This document shows, in pieces, positions 1-10,574 of a DNA stretch of 64,000 nucleotides. This stretch comes from Bradymonas sediminis (lineage in GTDB: Bacteria; Myxococcota_A; Bradymonadia; Bradymonadales; Bradymonadaceae). The position numbers and the translations under genes are program-made. How positions within the stretch are numbered: position 1 is the stretch's first letter; every line of letters begins with the position of its first letter. The DNA lies in assembly GCF_003258315.1 (NCBI RefSeq), contig NZ_CP030032.1, positions 3,226,501 through 3,290,500 on the forward strand, read 5' to 3'. A model generated the notes under the pieces. That model ran no database searches. It saw only the letters and a list, made by a program, of their open reading frames with translations, and had not been told where the DNA came from.

Positions 1-461
1 TGCCCAAATCGGCGAGCGAGCCGCTGCCCAGGCGTGGGCGAACCACGGTCGAAGGGAGCCTGAACGGGCAGCCTTTTCAGGCCACCTTGGAGCCGGATGG
101 CCAGCTAAGCCATTGGCTTAAAGTGCCCGAAGCGTTGCGCAAAGCCAGCGGCGCCCAGGTCGGCGACGCTGTGACCGTCGCGCTCAGGCCGTTGGATGAA
201 GAGCCCGATCCCGAGGTACCCGCGGATCTGCAAGAGGCGCTGGACGCGTCGCCCGAGGCCCGGGCGACCTGGGAGGCGACGACCAACCTCGCCCGCCTCG
301 ATTGGATTCACTGGATTGAGTCGCCCAAAACCGCAAAGACGCGCCAAAAGCGCGTCGACAGCGGCTGCGAGATGCTCGCCGAGGGCAAAAAACGCGTGTG
401 CTGCTTCGACTCCTCCGGCCACTATAGCAAGAGCCTGAGCGCGCCAAAGGCCGCGGAATAG
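1..461 (+). CDS. YdeI/OmpD-associated (OmdA) family protein, 5' end at window edge
   Basis: The open frame runs in from the window edge; codons begin at base 3, and the first two bases (TG) could be the end of an ATG. The N-terminal part (RTTVEGSLNGQPF, then KVPEALRKASGAQVGD) fits a DUF1905 domain. The C-terminal part (TNLARLDWIHWIESPKTAKT, then KKRVCCFDSSGHYSKSLS) fits the bacteriocin-protection YdeI/OmdA domain. The combination is common in small soluble bacterial proteins of poorly defined role, sometimes linked to peptide resistance. A decayed paralogue of its C-terminal half lies at 8587-8937. The family assignment is fairly secure; the exact start and function are not. Confidence 0.75.
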   Translation, partial: PKSASEPLPRRGRTTVEGSLNGQPFQATLEPDGQLSHWLKVPEALRKASGAQVGDAVTVALRPLDEEPDPEVPADLQEALDASPEARATWEATTNLARLDWIHWIESPKTAKTRQKRVDSGCEMLAEGKKRVCCFDSSGHYSKSLSAPKAAE

Positions 462-464
462 GCG

Positions 465-1063
465 TCAATCCGCGTCAATCGCGGTCTCTCGGTAAACCCC
501 TTCGATTCGATTGTCGGGCACCAGCCACATCAGCGCGACCAGCACATAGATAATCGCCGCGACCCACGCGCTATAAAAAGCGCCGACGATCGCGATGCTA
601 TAAAGCACGGGGGAAATCTTTCCTTTGATATCTCGCCCCAGCGCCCTGGCCAAAATCGAATCGCTGCCGTGCACCGTTAAAGTGCTGCGCTGCAGGATAG
701 AATACGCGATGGCCGCCATCAGCAGGACCACCCCGTAGAGGGCCATGGGTAATTGGGCGAAGTCATTGACCCCCAACCAACCGGTCACGAAGGGAATCAG
801 CGACAGCCAGAAGAGCAGATGCAGATTTGCCCATAAGATCTTGCCGTTTATCTCGCGGACGGTGTGCATCAAATGGTGGTGGTTATTCCAATAGATACCC
901 ACATAGATAAAGCTGAGAATATAGCTCAAAAAGGTGGGGTCACCTGCTGGAGCGTCGCGAGATCTGCCCCCTTGGGCACCTTCAACTCCAACACCATGAT
1001 GGTGATGATAATGGCGAGCACGCCATCGCTGAACGCCTCAAGTCGATTGCTCTTCATTTGCAT
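465..1063 (-). pseudogene. TMEM175-family potassium channel, split by a one-base frameshift
   Basis: Two adjacent minus-strand frames together make one TMEM175 (DUF1211) protein. The N-terminal piece carries the hallmark RLEAFSDGVLAIIITIMV; the C-terminal piece starts LSYILSFIYVGIYWNNHHHL and has further membrane helices. Frame 1 reads CAG GTG ACC CCA CCT TTT TGA. One more T in the five-T run (plus-strand A tract 928-932) would give PPFLSYILSF, the expected family sequence. The start at 1063 has AGGG eight bases upstream. The family forms proton/potassium-permeable cation channels. Either the gene is inactivated or the run length is a sequencing error. Confidence 0.85.
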
Positions 1064-1329
1064 AGGCTTTTCCCTAAAGATCGCGCATTCGTCGGCACAC
1101 CGCACCTTTGCGTCACGCACGTGCCAATTTATACCCCCTTAGTACACCTCTGGCGGCTATGTGAAAACCAATTCGCGCCGCCACCCGCGAAGCCGAAGTT
1201 TGACTTTCCAGCCTTCATGCCGACAACTAGACCCATCAGAATTCAACATCTGTAGCAAATATCGCCGCCGTGGGCCGTGTGCAGGGCGACCGTCTGGATG
1301 GATTTAGATGAGGTCTGGGAGGCGTTGTC

Positions 1330-2484
1330 ATGAGAATAGAGGTCAAGAAATCGGTGGTGGCGGGCGTCATCAGCACGGCCATTTTGGGCGCGCTGATCCT
1401 CGTCGGGTCGCGCAACCTCTCGCACTTTGACGCCGCCCTGGTCGCCTATACCTTCGCGGTGCTCTTTGCGACCTTTGGCCTGGCCTACCGCTATACGATG
1501 TGGCTGCAGCGCCCGCCGACGGCGATGTATTGGCGCCGCGGCTGGCAGACCTTTTTTAAGAAGGGCTTTCGCCTGAGCAACCTGAAGGTCTGGGGCAAAC
1601 GCGTGGGCTCGGACTTTGTGGCCAACCGCTTTATTTTCAAGCGCAGCAAACTTCGCGGGCTCACCCATATGCTCATCATGTGGGGGTGCCTTTTGGCCGT
1701 GGCCATCACCTTCCCGCTGGTGTTTGGGTGGCTTCATTTTAGGCCCTATCCCGCCCAGACCGACTGGTATCAAGCCGTCATTTTTGGCTTTCCCACCATC
1801 GCCTTCCCCGCCGACTCATCCTTCGCCACGCTGATGTTCCACGGGCTGGTCTGGGCGTCTTTTTTGGTCATTCCCGGGGTGATGCTGGCGATGCGTCGGC
1901 GCATGCGAGACGAGGAGGCGGCGACCTTGCAGCGCTTCTTCGAAGATTTCGTGCCGCTGATTCTGCTCTTCGCGGTCAGCGTCACCGGCCTGATGCTCAC
2001 GGCGAGCTATACCTGGATGAGCGGCTACGCGTTTCAATTCATCGCGATCACCCACGCGATCACCGTCATCGCGACCTTTTTGTGGCTCCCATTCGGCAAA
2101 TTTTTCCATATTTTTCAGCGCCCTGCCCAGCTCGGCGTGAGCTTCTATCAGGACGTCGGCCGGCGCGGCGAAAAGGCGCATTGCCGGCGCTGCGACCAGC
2201 CCTTTAGCTCGAAGATGCACGTCGAGGACCTGATCGAAGTCGAGCGCCAACTCGGGTATCGCTACGAGGTGGACGACGAAAAAATCGAGCATTATCAATG
2301 GGTTTGCCCTAAATGCCGCCGCGCGACCGTGGCCCTGGCCCAGGGCTCGCTCTGGGAGCAAGCACGCGGCGGCGCCCACCTCGCCCCTACAGGCGAGGCG
2401 AACCCGCCCTCGCCGACCTTCGCCAACCCCGGCCTCGGCCAGGGACCGCTGAGCAGCCAGGACGCCGATAATTTTCACCCTTAA
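1330..2484 (+). CDS. NarI/DsrM-like cytochrome b membrane subunit with C-terminal zinc ribbon
   Basis: First gene of a six-gene operon. GGGAGG lies seven bases before the ATG. The 384-residue protein has about six hydrophobic segments (near residues 8-28, 36-58, 110-135, 165-187, 205-226 and 236-258). Histidines in or beside them (H113, H171, H242, H260) are candidate haem b ligands, as in nitrate-reductase gamma/DsrM-type subunits. A soluble C-terminal part carries two CxxC pairs (C285/C288 and C326/C329), probably a zinc- or iron-binding ribbon, followed by a Pro/Gly-rich tail. It probably exchanges electrons with quinone for the molybdopterin enzyme encoded next. The membrane and electron-carrier role is inferred from fold and context; databases may label such proteins simply as membrane or MFS proteins. 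Confidence 0.65.
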   Translation: MRIEVKKSVVAGVISTAILGALILVGSRNLSHFDAALVAYTFAVLFATFGLAYRYTMWLQRPPTAMYWRRGWQTFFKKGFRLSNLKVWGKRVGSDFVANRFIFKRSKLRGLTHMLIMWGCLLAVAITFPLVFGWLHFRPYPAQTDWYQAVIFGFPTIAFPADSSFATLMFHGLVWASFLVIPGVMLAMRRRMRDEEAATLQRFFEDFVPLILLFAVSVTGLMLTASYTWMSGYAFQFIAITHAITVIATFLWLPFGKFFHIFQRPAQLGVSFYQDVGRRGEKAHCRRCDQPFSSKMHVEDLIEVERQLGYRYEVDDEKIEHYQWVCPKCRRATVALAQGSLWEQARGGAHLAPTGEANPPSPTFANPGLGQGPLSSQDADNFHP

Positions 2485-2530
2485 TTTTGCAGTCAAATCC
2501 TCGAACACAGTCAGCCAAAGGACGCCATCG

Positions 2531-4786
<2,256 letters not shown>

Positions 4787-4838
4787 GAAGCCAGCCGTAG
4801 GAGTCTAAACCCCAGCACCTTTTTGAGCCGGAGACTGC

Positions 4839-5501
4839 ATGGCCATCGCCAGTGACAAGACCTTCTTCATCGACCCCGCGCGCTGCATCGGTTGCCAGGC
4901 GTGCGTGCAGGCGTGCAGCGAGTGCGCGACTCACCGGGGGCAGTCGATGATTCACCTGGAGTATATCGACCGGCGCCACTCGCCCCAGACAGTGCCGGTG
5001 GTGTGCATGCACTGCGACTCGCCGACCTGCGCCGAGGTCTGCCCGGCCGACGCGATCAAGCGCACCGACGATGGCGTCGTGCAAACCGCGCGCAAACCGC
5101 GCTGCATCGCCTGCAATAATTGCGTGCTCGCCTGCCCCTTCGGGGTGCCCAAAATGGACGCGGGCGCAAACCTCATGATGAAATGCGATATGTGCTACGA
5201 CCGCACCTCCGAGGGGCTAAAGCCCTGGTGCGCGTCGGTCTGCCCCAGCCAGGCGCTCTTCTGGGGAACCCGCGAAGAGATCGAAAAACTGCGCCCTTCC
5301 TCCAAGCCCGCCAACGCCTTTCAATTTGGCAATCAGACCATCCACACCAAAGTGCAGATGATGGTGCCGCGCGGCCCTATCAACCTGATCGACGCCATCG
5401 CCAGCCTCAACAGCACCGCGGTGAGCCACGAGGTGACCGACGATATCTTGCTGAGCAATCTCTTTGAGCCAGACCCCTCTCCTCTGCCCCAAAACCGATA
5501 A
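4839..5501 (+). CDS. Four-cluster 4Fe-4S electron-transfer subunit (DmsB/NrfC-like)
   Basis: A 220-residue ferredoxin-like subunit with sixteen cluster-binding cysteines in four groups: C16/19/22/26, C56/59/64/68, C89/92/95/99 and C115/118/130/134. This is the standard arrangement in beta subunits of molybdopterin oxidoreductases, which wire the catalytic subunit to the membrane. GGAG precedes the ATG by five bases. No export signal is seen, which matches a cytoplasmic catalytic subunit. It follows the Mo subunit by 52 bases and precedes the Rieske gene by 9, so the genes are almost certainly co-transcribed. The C-terminal ~60 residues are not recognisable as a known domain. Confidence 0.85.
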   Translation: MAIASDKTFFIDPARCIGCQACVQACSECATHRGQSMIHLEYIDRRHSPQTVPVVCMHCDSPTCAEVCPADAIKRTDDGVVQTARKPRCIACNNCVLACPFGVPKMDAGANLMMKCDMCYDRTSEGLKPWCASVCPSQALFWGTREEIEKLRPSSKPANAFQFGNQTIHTKVQMMVPRGPINLIDAIASLNSTAVSHEVTDDILLSNLFEPDPSPLPQNR

Positions 5502-5510
5502 GGTGAGCCC

Positions 5511-6062
5511 ATGGACACTCCCGATCGCGACCCAATCTCGGCGGCCCCCGACGGGCGGCCCCTCGAAGAGCAGCCTAAATGGCGGCGAGATTTTCCCATC
5601 GACTGGCGCCAGGACGAATACGTCTCGCGCCGCGACCTGATCAAATTTATCAGCCTGACCAGCGCCGGCTTTGTGGTCGGGCAATTCGCGCTGGTATTCC
5701 GGCGTTTTTGGGGTCCCCCCGAAGACAGCGCGCCCGGCATCCAGGCCATCGCCGCCCTCGATGAGCTCGACATCGGCGAGACAAAACTCTTCGAATACCC
5801 CAAAGGGAGCACGCCCAAGATGCTCGCGCGCCTGGGCGAGCGCCAATTCGTGGCCTACGACCAACAATGCACACATCTCTTGTGCCCGGTGATACCCGAA
5901 GTTGTAGACGGCAAATTTCACTGCCCCTGCCACAACGGTTTCTTCGACGCCGCCACCGGCAATGTGCTGGCCGGCCCGCCGCCGCGCCCGCTGCCAAAAG
6001 TGAAGCTGGCCACAAAGGACGGGATTATCTACGCCACCGGCATTGAGAGGCGCACGTCATGA
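5511..6062 (+). CDS. Rieske [2Fe-2S] protein with Tat-type N-terminal anchor
   Basis: A 183-residue protein. Residues 39-62 (SRRDLIKFISL then a hydrophobic stretch) form a twin-arginine-like signal anchor, as in Rieske subunits of bc complexes. The Rieske ligands are C120-T-H122 and C138-P-C140-H141; C125 and C140 can form the disulfide found in high-potential Rieske proteins. An AAGGTG Shine-Dalgarno precedes the start. If exported, the cluster faces the periplasm while the Mo subunit stays in the cytoplasm, so electrons would have to cross through the cytochrome b subunit. It overlaps the next gene by four bases (ATGA). Confidence 0.85.
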   Translation: MDTPDRDPISAAPDGRPLEEQPKWRRDFPIDWRQDEYVSRRDLIKFISLTSAGFVVGQFALVFRRFWGPPEDSAPGIQAIAALDELDIGETKLFEYPKGSTPKMLARLGERQFVAYDQQCTHLLCPVIPEVVDGKFHCPCHNGFFDAATGNVLAGPPPRPLPKVKLATKDGIIYATGIERRTS

Positions 6063-6295
6063 ATCCAGGGGAGCAGGAAAAAGTACGTTTTACACGGGCG
6101 CGAAAATTCACGATTATCAACGCGATTCTGGTCTTCGTGGTGCTCATCGTTATTCTGCAATTGTGGCTTCTAACCGCCAGCATGAACGCCTACCTGGGCG
6201 ACGACCCGACGGCGCTTATTCCCGCCGCGCTGGTGAGTCTGGGATGCCTCGTGCTCAACCTGGGCCTTGTGCGCTATGTCTACCGCCTTGAATAA
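6059..6295 (+). CDS. Small two-helix membrane protein (DUF6755-like)
   Basis: A 78-residue protein that starts inside the stop codon of the Rieske gene (ATGA), so the two are translationally coupled. Two hydrophobic segments (about residues 20-42 and 50-73) are joined by a short loop (MNAYLGDDPTAL). It resembles short proteins that accompany such Rieske/Mo clusters and that I recall as DUF6755; that name is not verified. A role as an assembly or anchoring subunit is inferred from position only. Confidence 0.6.
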   Translation: MNPGEQEKVRFTRARKFTIINAILVFVVLIVILQLWLLTASMNAYLGDDPTALIPAALVSLGCLVLNLGLVRYVYRLE

Positions 6296-6313
6296 TCAGG
6301 ACGAGAGCGCCAC

Positions 6314-7378
6314 ATGATCCAAAATGACAATCAGAACGCCGACGCGAGCCGCTGGGGACTCAAAGACTGGCCGCCCGCTTATTTTGCGCTGGTGATGGCC
6401 ACCGGCATCGTCTCCATCGCCTGCCAACTGCTCGACATGCACCTGCTGGCAAAGGGGCTCTACGGGCTTAATTGGGTCTTCTACGCGGCGCTGTGGGTGA
6501 TCGCGGGGGCGCGTCTCATCAAATATCCCCGCCAGATGAGCGCCGACCTGTTTAGCCACTCCCGGGCGGTCGGTTTCTTCACCTGGGTCGCGGCGACCGG
6601 CGTCCTGGCCAGCCAGAGCCTGCTGGTGGTCAATTGGCCGTCTATCGCCGTCGTTTTATGGTGGGTGACGATATTTCTGTGGTTGGGGTTCACCTACTCG
6701 GTCTTCACCGCGCTCACCATCAAAAGCGAGATGCCAAACCTCGGCCGAGATCTGCACGGCGGCTGGCTGGTGGCAGTGGTCGCGACCCAATCGGTGTCGG
6801 TGTCGGGGACCCTGCTCGCCGCGCACCACGGGGCCTGGGGCGAGCAGATGTATTTTGTCTCCCTGGTCACCTGGCTGGCCGGCGGGATGCTCTATATCTG
6901 GCTCATCTCGATCATCTTTTTTCGCTATACCTTTTTGCGCACCGATCCGGCAGATCTTAGCCCGCCCTATTGGATCAATATGGGGGCGATGGCCATCTCG
7001 ACGCTGGCCGGCGCGCTGCTGGTGCAGGCCGCGCCGCAGTCCACGCTCCTGGGCGACCTGCTGCCATTCCTCAAGGGCATGACGCTGCTCTTCTGGGGGA
7101 CGGCGACCTGGTGGGTGCCCATGCTCCTCACCCTGGGCGCCTGGCGCCACCTCTTTCGACGTATGCCGCTTCGCTATGACCCGCAATATTGGGGCGCGGT
7201 CTTCCCCCTGGGCATGTATACTGTGTGCACCCTGAAGATGGCGCAGGCGCTTAACACGCCCTTTTTGCTCGCTATCCCCCGGGTATTTATCTGGTTCGCC
7301 CTGCTCGCCTGGTCACTCGCCGCGCTCGGGCTTTTGGGCAGACTCGTGCGACGGGCCCGAAATAAAAGCACCGCATAG
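6314..7378 (+). CDS. TehA/SLAC1 (TDT) family anion channel or transporter
   Basis: A 354-residue protein with about ten hydrophobic segments and the family-like opening WPPAYFALVMATGIVSIACQ. The TDT family includes TehA (tellurite resistance), Mae1 (C4-dicarboxylates) and plant SLAC1, which conducts nitrate and chloride. It follows the small membrane protein gene by 18 bases and is the last gene of the molybdopterin operon. Anion movement linked to the enzyme's substrate or product is plausible: a nitrate/nitrite path would suit a cytoplasmic nitrate-reductase-like enzyme, but this is inference. The tail is basic (LVRRARNKSTA). No clear terminator follows. Confidence 0.75.
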   Translation: MIQNDNQNADASRWGLKDWPPAYFALVMATGIVSIACQLLDMHLLAKGLYGLNWVFYAALWVIAGARLIKYPRQMSADLFSHSRAVGFFTWVAATGVLASQSLLVVNWPSIAVVLWWVTIFLWLGFTYSVFTALTIKSEMPNLGRDLHGGWLVAVVATQSVSVSGTLLAAHHGAWGEQMYFVSLVTWLAGGMLYIWLISIIFFRYTFLRTDPADLSPPYWINMGAMAISTLAGALLVQAAPQSTLLGDLLPFLKGMTLLFWGTATWWVPMLLTLGAWRHLFRRMPLRYDPQYWGAVFPLGMYTVCTLKMAQALNTPFLLAIPRVFIWFALLAWSLAALGLLGRLVRRARNKSTA

Positions 7379-7447
7379 AATGTGCCCGAAGCCGCTAAGC
7401 GATCCCATGGATTCTTAGCATTTATTCAATATGACCAGGTATAGTTC

Positions 7448-7882
7448 ATGATGTTAAACGAGGACCAAAACCCCAAGGTTCGCGCAGCATTCGAAAAATG
7501 GCCCCCGCTCATCTCCGAGCAACTCTATCGCCTCCGCGCTCTCATCTTAGAGGCCGCCGCCGAGCTCGAGGAAATCGGCGAAATGGAGGAAACCCTGAAA
7601 TGGGGCGAGCCTAGCTATCTGGTGAAGGGCGGCAGCACAGTTCGTCTGGGCTGGAAGCCTGAGAGAGGCGACAACTATTTTATGTATTTCCACTGCCAGA
7701 CAAAGCTAGTCCCGACGTTCAGAGAGCTCTACTCGGAGCAATTGGACTTCGAAGGGAATCGGGCGATCATCTTTGAAATGGGCGCCCCTGAACATACCGA
7801 GGCGCTTAAACACTGCATCAAATTAGCGCTGAGCTATCACCGTGTTAAACATCTGCCGATGCTGGGCGCAACAGCCACCTAA
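7448..7882 (+). CDS. DUF1801 (YdhG-like) protein
   Basis: A 144-residue soluble protein. The central motifs (EIGEMEETLKWGEPSYLV, then TVRLGWKPERGDNYFMYFHC) fit the DUF1801/YdhG fold, small alpha/beta proteins of unknown biochemical role. The start could be at 7448 or the next codon, also ATG. It opens a short, lower-GC stretch that otherwise holds gene remnants, so it may have been acquired with them. No operon partner is evident; a 69-base gap separates it from the transporter gene upstream. Confidence 0.65.
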   Translation: MMLNEDQNPKVRAAFEKWPPLISEQLYRLRALILEAAAELEEIGEMEETLKWGEPSYLVKGGSTVRLGWKPERGDNYFMYFHCQTKLVPTFRELYSEQLDFEGNRAIIFEMGAPEHTEALKHCIKLALSYHRVKHLPMLGATAT

Positions 7883-7919
7883 GGCGTTAAAAACAACTAT
7901 CAGATCTAGACTTCAGAAA

Positions 7920-8024
7920 ATGAAAATGACGCATCGTGGTGGGTGTTTTTGTGGCGAAATATCATACGAGATAACTGGTAAAGTCTGGGATGCCCGTTCA
8001 TGCTACTGCTCGCGGTGTGGATGA
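7920..8024 (+). pseudogene. GFA/CENP-V family gene remnant (N-terminal fragment)
   Basis: Thirty-four codons from ATG 7920 encode the start of a glutathione-dependent formaldehyde-activating (GFA)-type protein: GGCFCGEISYEITGK, then WDARSCYCSRCG and a stop. The zinc-binding pairs CxC and CxC/CxxC are intact, but the remaining ~100 residues of the family are missing. The start of the cupin gene lies 33 bases further on, so the 3' part seems to have been deleted. The region is poorer in GC than its surroundings. Confidence 0.65.
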
Positions 8025-8057
8025 GCCCTCGCAAATGACCAAATATGGACCATTAAA

Positions 8058-8558
8058 GTGATCAAAAAACCTATTTTGAATATCGCTGACGTTGAGCTTT
8101 CTCACACAAAACATGGCGAAAATTTCGAAGCACAAGTCGGCTCGATGGCGGCCAAAATCGGCGCCCAAAAGCTGGGGTGTCGCCTCACAGTGGTACCGCC
8201 GGGCAAAAAGGCATGGCCGTTTCATAGCCATCACGCTAACGAAGAGATGTTTTTAATCCTCGAGGGCACCGGAAGCTATCGCTTGGGCCAAGAGACCTAT
8301 CCGATCAAGGCCGGCGATTTGCTCTCGGCGCCCGTTGGCGGCGCGGAGACCGCGCACCAGATTATCAACGACTCCACGGCGCCGCTGAAATATCTGGCCA
8401 TGAGCACCATGCATGAGCCTGATATTATGGAGTATCCGGACTCTAAAAAATTCGGTGTCTTCGCGGGCTCAGCGCCCGGTGGCGCCAAAGCGGATCGACG
8501 ATTCTCGGCGTTCGCGTTTTTAGATGATACGGTAGGGTATTGGGAGGATGAAGAATAG
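8058..8558 (+). CDS. Cupin-domain protein
   Basis: A 166-residue single-domain cupin beginning at GTG 8058; no ATG suits the frame. The first cupin motif is visible as PFHSHHANEEMFLILEGTGSYRLG, with a His pair and Glu able to bind metal, followed by the second conserved box around IKAGDLLSAPVGGAETAHQI. Substrate unknown; members act as dioxygenases, isomerases or sugar binders. It stands between two gene remnants and its GC content is lower than that of the flanking operons. Confidence 0.7.
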   Translation: MIKKPILNIADVELSHTKHGENFEAQVGSMAAKIGAQKLGCRLTVVPPGKKAWPFHSHHANEEMFLILEGTGSYRLGQETYPIKAGDLLSAPVGGAETAHQIINDSTAPLKYLAMSTMHEPDIMEYPDSKKFGVFAGSAPGGAKADRRFSAFAFLDDTVGYWEDEE

Positions 8559-8586
8559 ATTCCGTTCAATTGAATAGAAGACGAAT

Positions 8587-8937
8587 ATGTCGCGCGATTT
8601 CGCGCAGTCAGCCCCAAATGCACTGGACGAGACAACCAACTTTGCCCGCTTGGACTAGATACACTGGTTCGAGTCTCCCAAGGCCGCCAAGACGCGTAAA
8701 AAACGACTCCTGAACGGTTGCGAGCTGCTCGCCTCGGGGAAAAATCGCGTCTGTTGCTTTGACCAATCGGGGCATTATAGCAAGAGTTTAAGCGCACCGA
8801 AGACGGTTGATGAGGAAACACGAGGACGCCGAATCTTTACACCCACCATAGAGTTTGGGAGGTTCATTCATATTAATGCTCCGCGAGCTTCTTTCGAACG
8901 GCGACCGTTCACCAACTCGGAACTCACAACACGGTAA
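8587..8937 (+). pseudogene. Decayed OmdA/YdeI C-terminal paralogue with in-frame stop
   Basis: The frame from 8587 encodes ETTNFARLD, a TAG stop (8656-8658), then IHWFESPKAAKTRKKR and KNRVCCFDQSGHYSKSLSAP. This matches the C-terminal half of the intact protein at the window start, with the stop replacing the Trp of RLDWIHW (TGG to TAG). After the conserved part the frame continues about 33 codons into unrelated sequence to TAA 8935. The DUF1905 half is missing. It is a clear pseudogene of a paralogue or second copy. Confidence 0.8.
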
Positions 8938-8943
8938 AAAGCC

Positions 8944-9009
8944 ATGGACCACTCAGAAGTCGCAAAACAACTCCGTAGACCCACCGGTGAAAACGCCGCC
9001 CATTCCTAG
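8944..9009 (+). pseudogene. Methyltransferase N-terminal remnant (21 codons)
   Basis: ATG 8944 opens 21 codons reading MDHSEVAKQLRRPTGENAA, then a TAG. This resembles the N-terminus of small class I SAM-dependent methyltransferases that begin with a SEIAKQLRxPxGE-type motif. Nothing resembling the rest of such an enzyme follows; the opposite-strand lipoprotein gene ends 28 bases later. The identification rests on one short motif. Confidence 0.4.
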
Positions 9010-9036
9010 GGGCGCGCATCGGGCAAATAGCCGCAT

Positions 9037-10350
9037 TTATTGGCAAGGCGTGCTCGAAGAGGTATTCCCGCTGGTGCGCAACCTGCGCGCGTTCGGAGAG
9101 GGCGGCGAGCAGCCGGTGGCCGAGTCATCTTGATAGTAGATGAACGCACGCAACGCTCCGCAGGCGTAGGTACCATTGAGGTGGTTTTCTCGGAATTGAT
9201 TGCCCCAGGAGGGGCACTCAGGCGTGGGCTTGGTGCAATCGTCACGCGTGTCATTATCGCAATACCACTCGCTATAGGCCGCGTCGTTCGAGCTCTTCTT
9301 GAAGGTATTGTCGTTGATAATATTGTCGTTGGAATAGTCACGCACGCGAATCGGCCCGCCGGCGTTATTGCGGAAGCTATTTCGCAATATCTGATTTCGA
9401 TCCGACATATGCGCGATATAAATCGCGTGCAGAAGCGCCGGCGAGCGGGTGTTGATGATATCGACGAAATGATTGTTGATGATCTTATTGTCGTCGGAGT
9501 TGACCAGGCGCACCGCGGCGGTCGACGGGTTAACCGCCGAATTAAAGATATTGCCAATGCGGTAAAAATAGCAGCCGAAGATCTCATTGGAGCCGTTGGA
9601 GCGCGCCTCGGCGTTGCGCGAGCCGTTTAACGAAATCGCGGTCTGATAGTTTTCAATTCGCAGGTAATGAAAGACCAAGCGGGTCTCAGCGCCGTCGCTT
9701 CGCGACAGCTTAAACCAGGTACCGCCGGGGCAATTATTTGCGCTCAAACAGCCGTCGAAAACCGGGCGCTCGCTCTCGCCGGCCACGCGGGTGAACTTCA
9801 CGCGATGCCCGGGCACCGAGAAGGTCCAGTTGACCTTCTGGCCACGATAGCGTCCGGGCAGAACGCGCACCTCCACGTCGGTCTCCGGCGAGCTCGACCG
9901 TAGAATTTGCTGGACACGACTCATGGTTTGCACCGCCTTCGCGCGGGTAGTCCCGTCGCGCGAATCGGACCCATTGGGGGACATCCAGACGACGAACGGA
10001 CCCGAGGGAGGCTCTTCGATATCCGGCTCGGGGTGCACGTCCGCCTCGGGGTGCACGTCCGCCTCGGGGTGCACGTCCGCCTCGGGGTGCACGTCCGCCT
10101 CGGGGTGCACGTCCGGCGCGTCCTCTTCACGAGAGTCAGCGTCATGAATCATCGCGTCCTCAGCGTCAACGCGCGCGTCGAGGTCGCCGGCGTCCGAAAC
10201 ATCTGGCGCCCAAACATCGCTTCGGACATCTCTGTGCTCACCGCCAAGCGCGTCGCCTGCGCCATCGTCAAGTGGAGTCCCGGTCGTTTGCCCGGCCTGA
10301 CAACCCGTGCCCAGCGAGAGCCCGAAGAGAACAATCAGTAGGTATTTCAT
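9037..10350 (-). CDS. Beta-helix (pectate-lyase-like) lipoprotein with HPEADV repeats
   Basis: The start at 10350 gives a lipoprotein signal (MKYLLIVLFGLSLGTGC, C17). An Asp/Glu-rich linker follows, with five consecutive six-residue HPEADV-type repeats. The mature domain (GPFVVWMSPNGSDSRDGTTR, then repeated N-rich turns such as DNKIINNHF and NDNIINDNTF) is a right-handed parallel beta-helix, as in pectate lyases and carbohydrate-active surface proteins. The protein has 437 residues and ends in a Ser/Pro/Cys tail. The 5' end faces the diguanylate cyclase gene across ~220 bases. Polysaccharide binding or cleavage is possible, but no catalytic residues can be assigned. Confidence 0.75.
   Translation of the reverse strand: MKYLLIVLFGLSLGTGCQAGQTTGTPLDDGAGDALGGEHRDVRSDVWAPDVSDAGDLDARVDAEDAMIHDADSREEDAPDVHPEADVHPEADVHPEADVHPEADVHPEPDIEEPPSGPFVVWMSPNGSDSRDGTTRAKAVQTMSRVQQILRSSSPETDVEVRVLPGRYRGQKVNWTFSVPGHRVKFTRVAGESERPVFDGCLSANNCPGGTWFKLSRSDGAETRLVFHYLRIENYQTAISLNGSRNAEARSNGSNEIFGCYFYRIGNIFNSAVNPSTAAVRLVNSDDNKIINNHFVDIINTRSPALLHAIYIAHMSDRNQILRNSFRNNAGGPIRVRDYSNDNIINDNTFKKSSNDAAYSEWYCDNDTRDDCTKPTPECPSWGNQFRENHLNGTYACGALRAFIYYQDDSATGCSPPSPNARRLRTSGNTSSSTPCQ
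10027..10116. repeat. Five tandem 18-bp units inside the beta-helix lipoprotein gene
   Basis: The unit CTCGGGGTGCACGTCCGC is present five times head to tail; only the last base of the fifth copy differs. On the coding (minus) strand it encodes the HPEADV hexapeptide linker. Copy-number change would lengthen or shorten the linker by six residues without shifting the frame. Confidence 0.95.
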
Positions 10351-10574
10351 TTTCAAATCCGAGCTTAGTAACAAAGCATAGGGTGCTCTCGGCGCGTGGA
10401 GAGCGCAGCGGGGAATTATCCGTGAAGCAAGCCTATCAAAACGAGTCGAGTCGACGCAACGCAACGCAACAACACCATACAAAGCTGAGCTGGCGGGTCG
10501 ACGGGGTCTCCATTTCGAATTACTATACTGGTATTGTCGGCTTCACGCTCCACAACAAGCAATACGGAATCGTC

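Noticed and set aside
7842-7919. Upstream extension of the GFA remnant into the DUF1801 gene
   Set aside because: This part is an out-of-frame reading of the DUF1801 end; the GFA similarity begins only at 7920.
10027-10116. Possible CRISPR-like direct repeats
   Set aside because: Units are contiguous with no spacers and lie in a coding linker; no cas genes are nearby.
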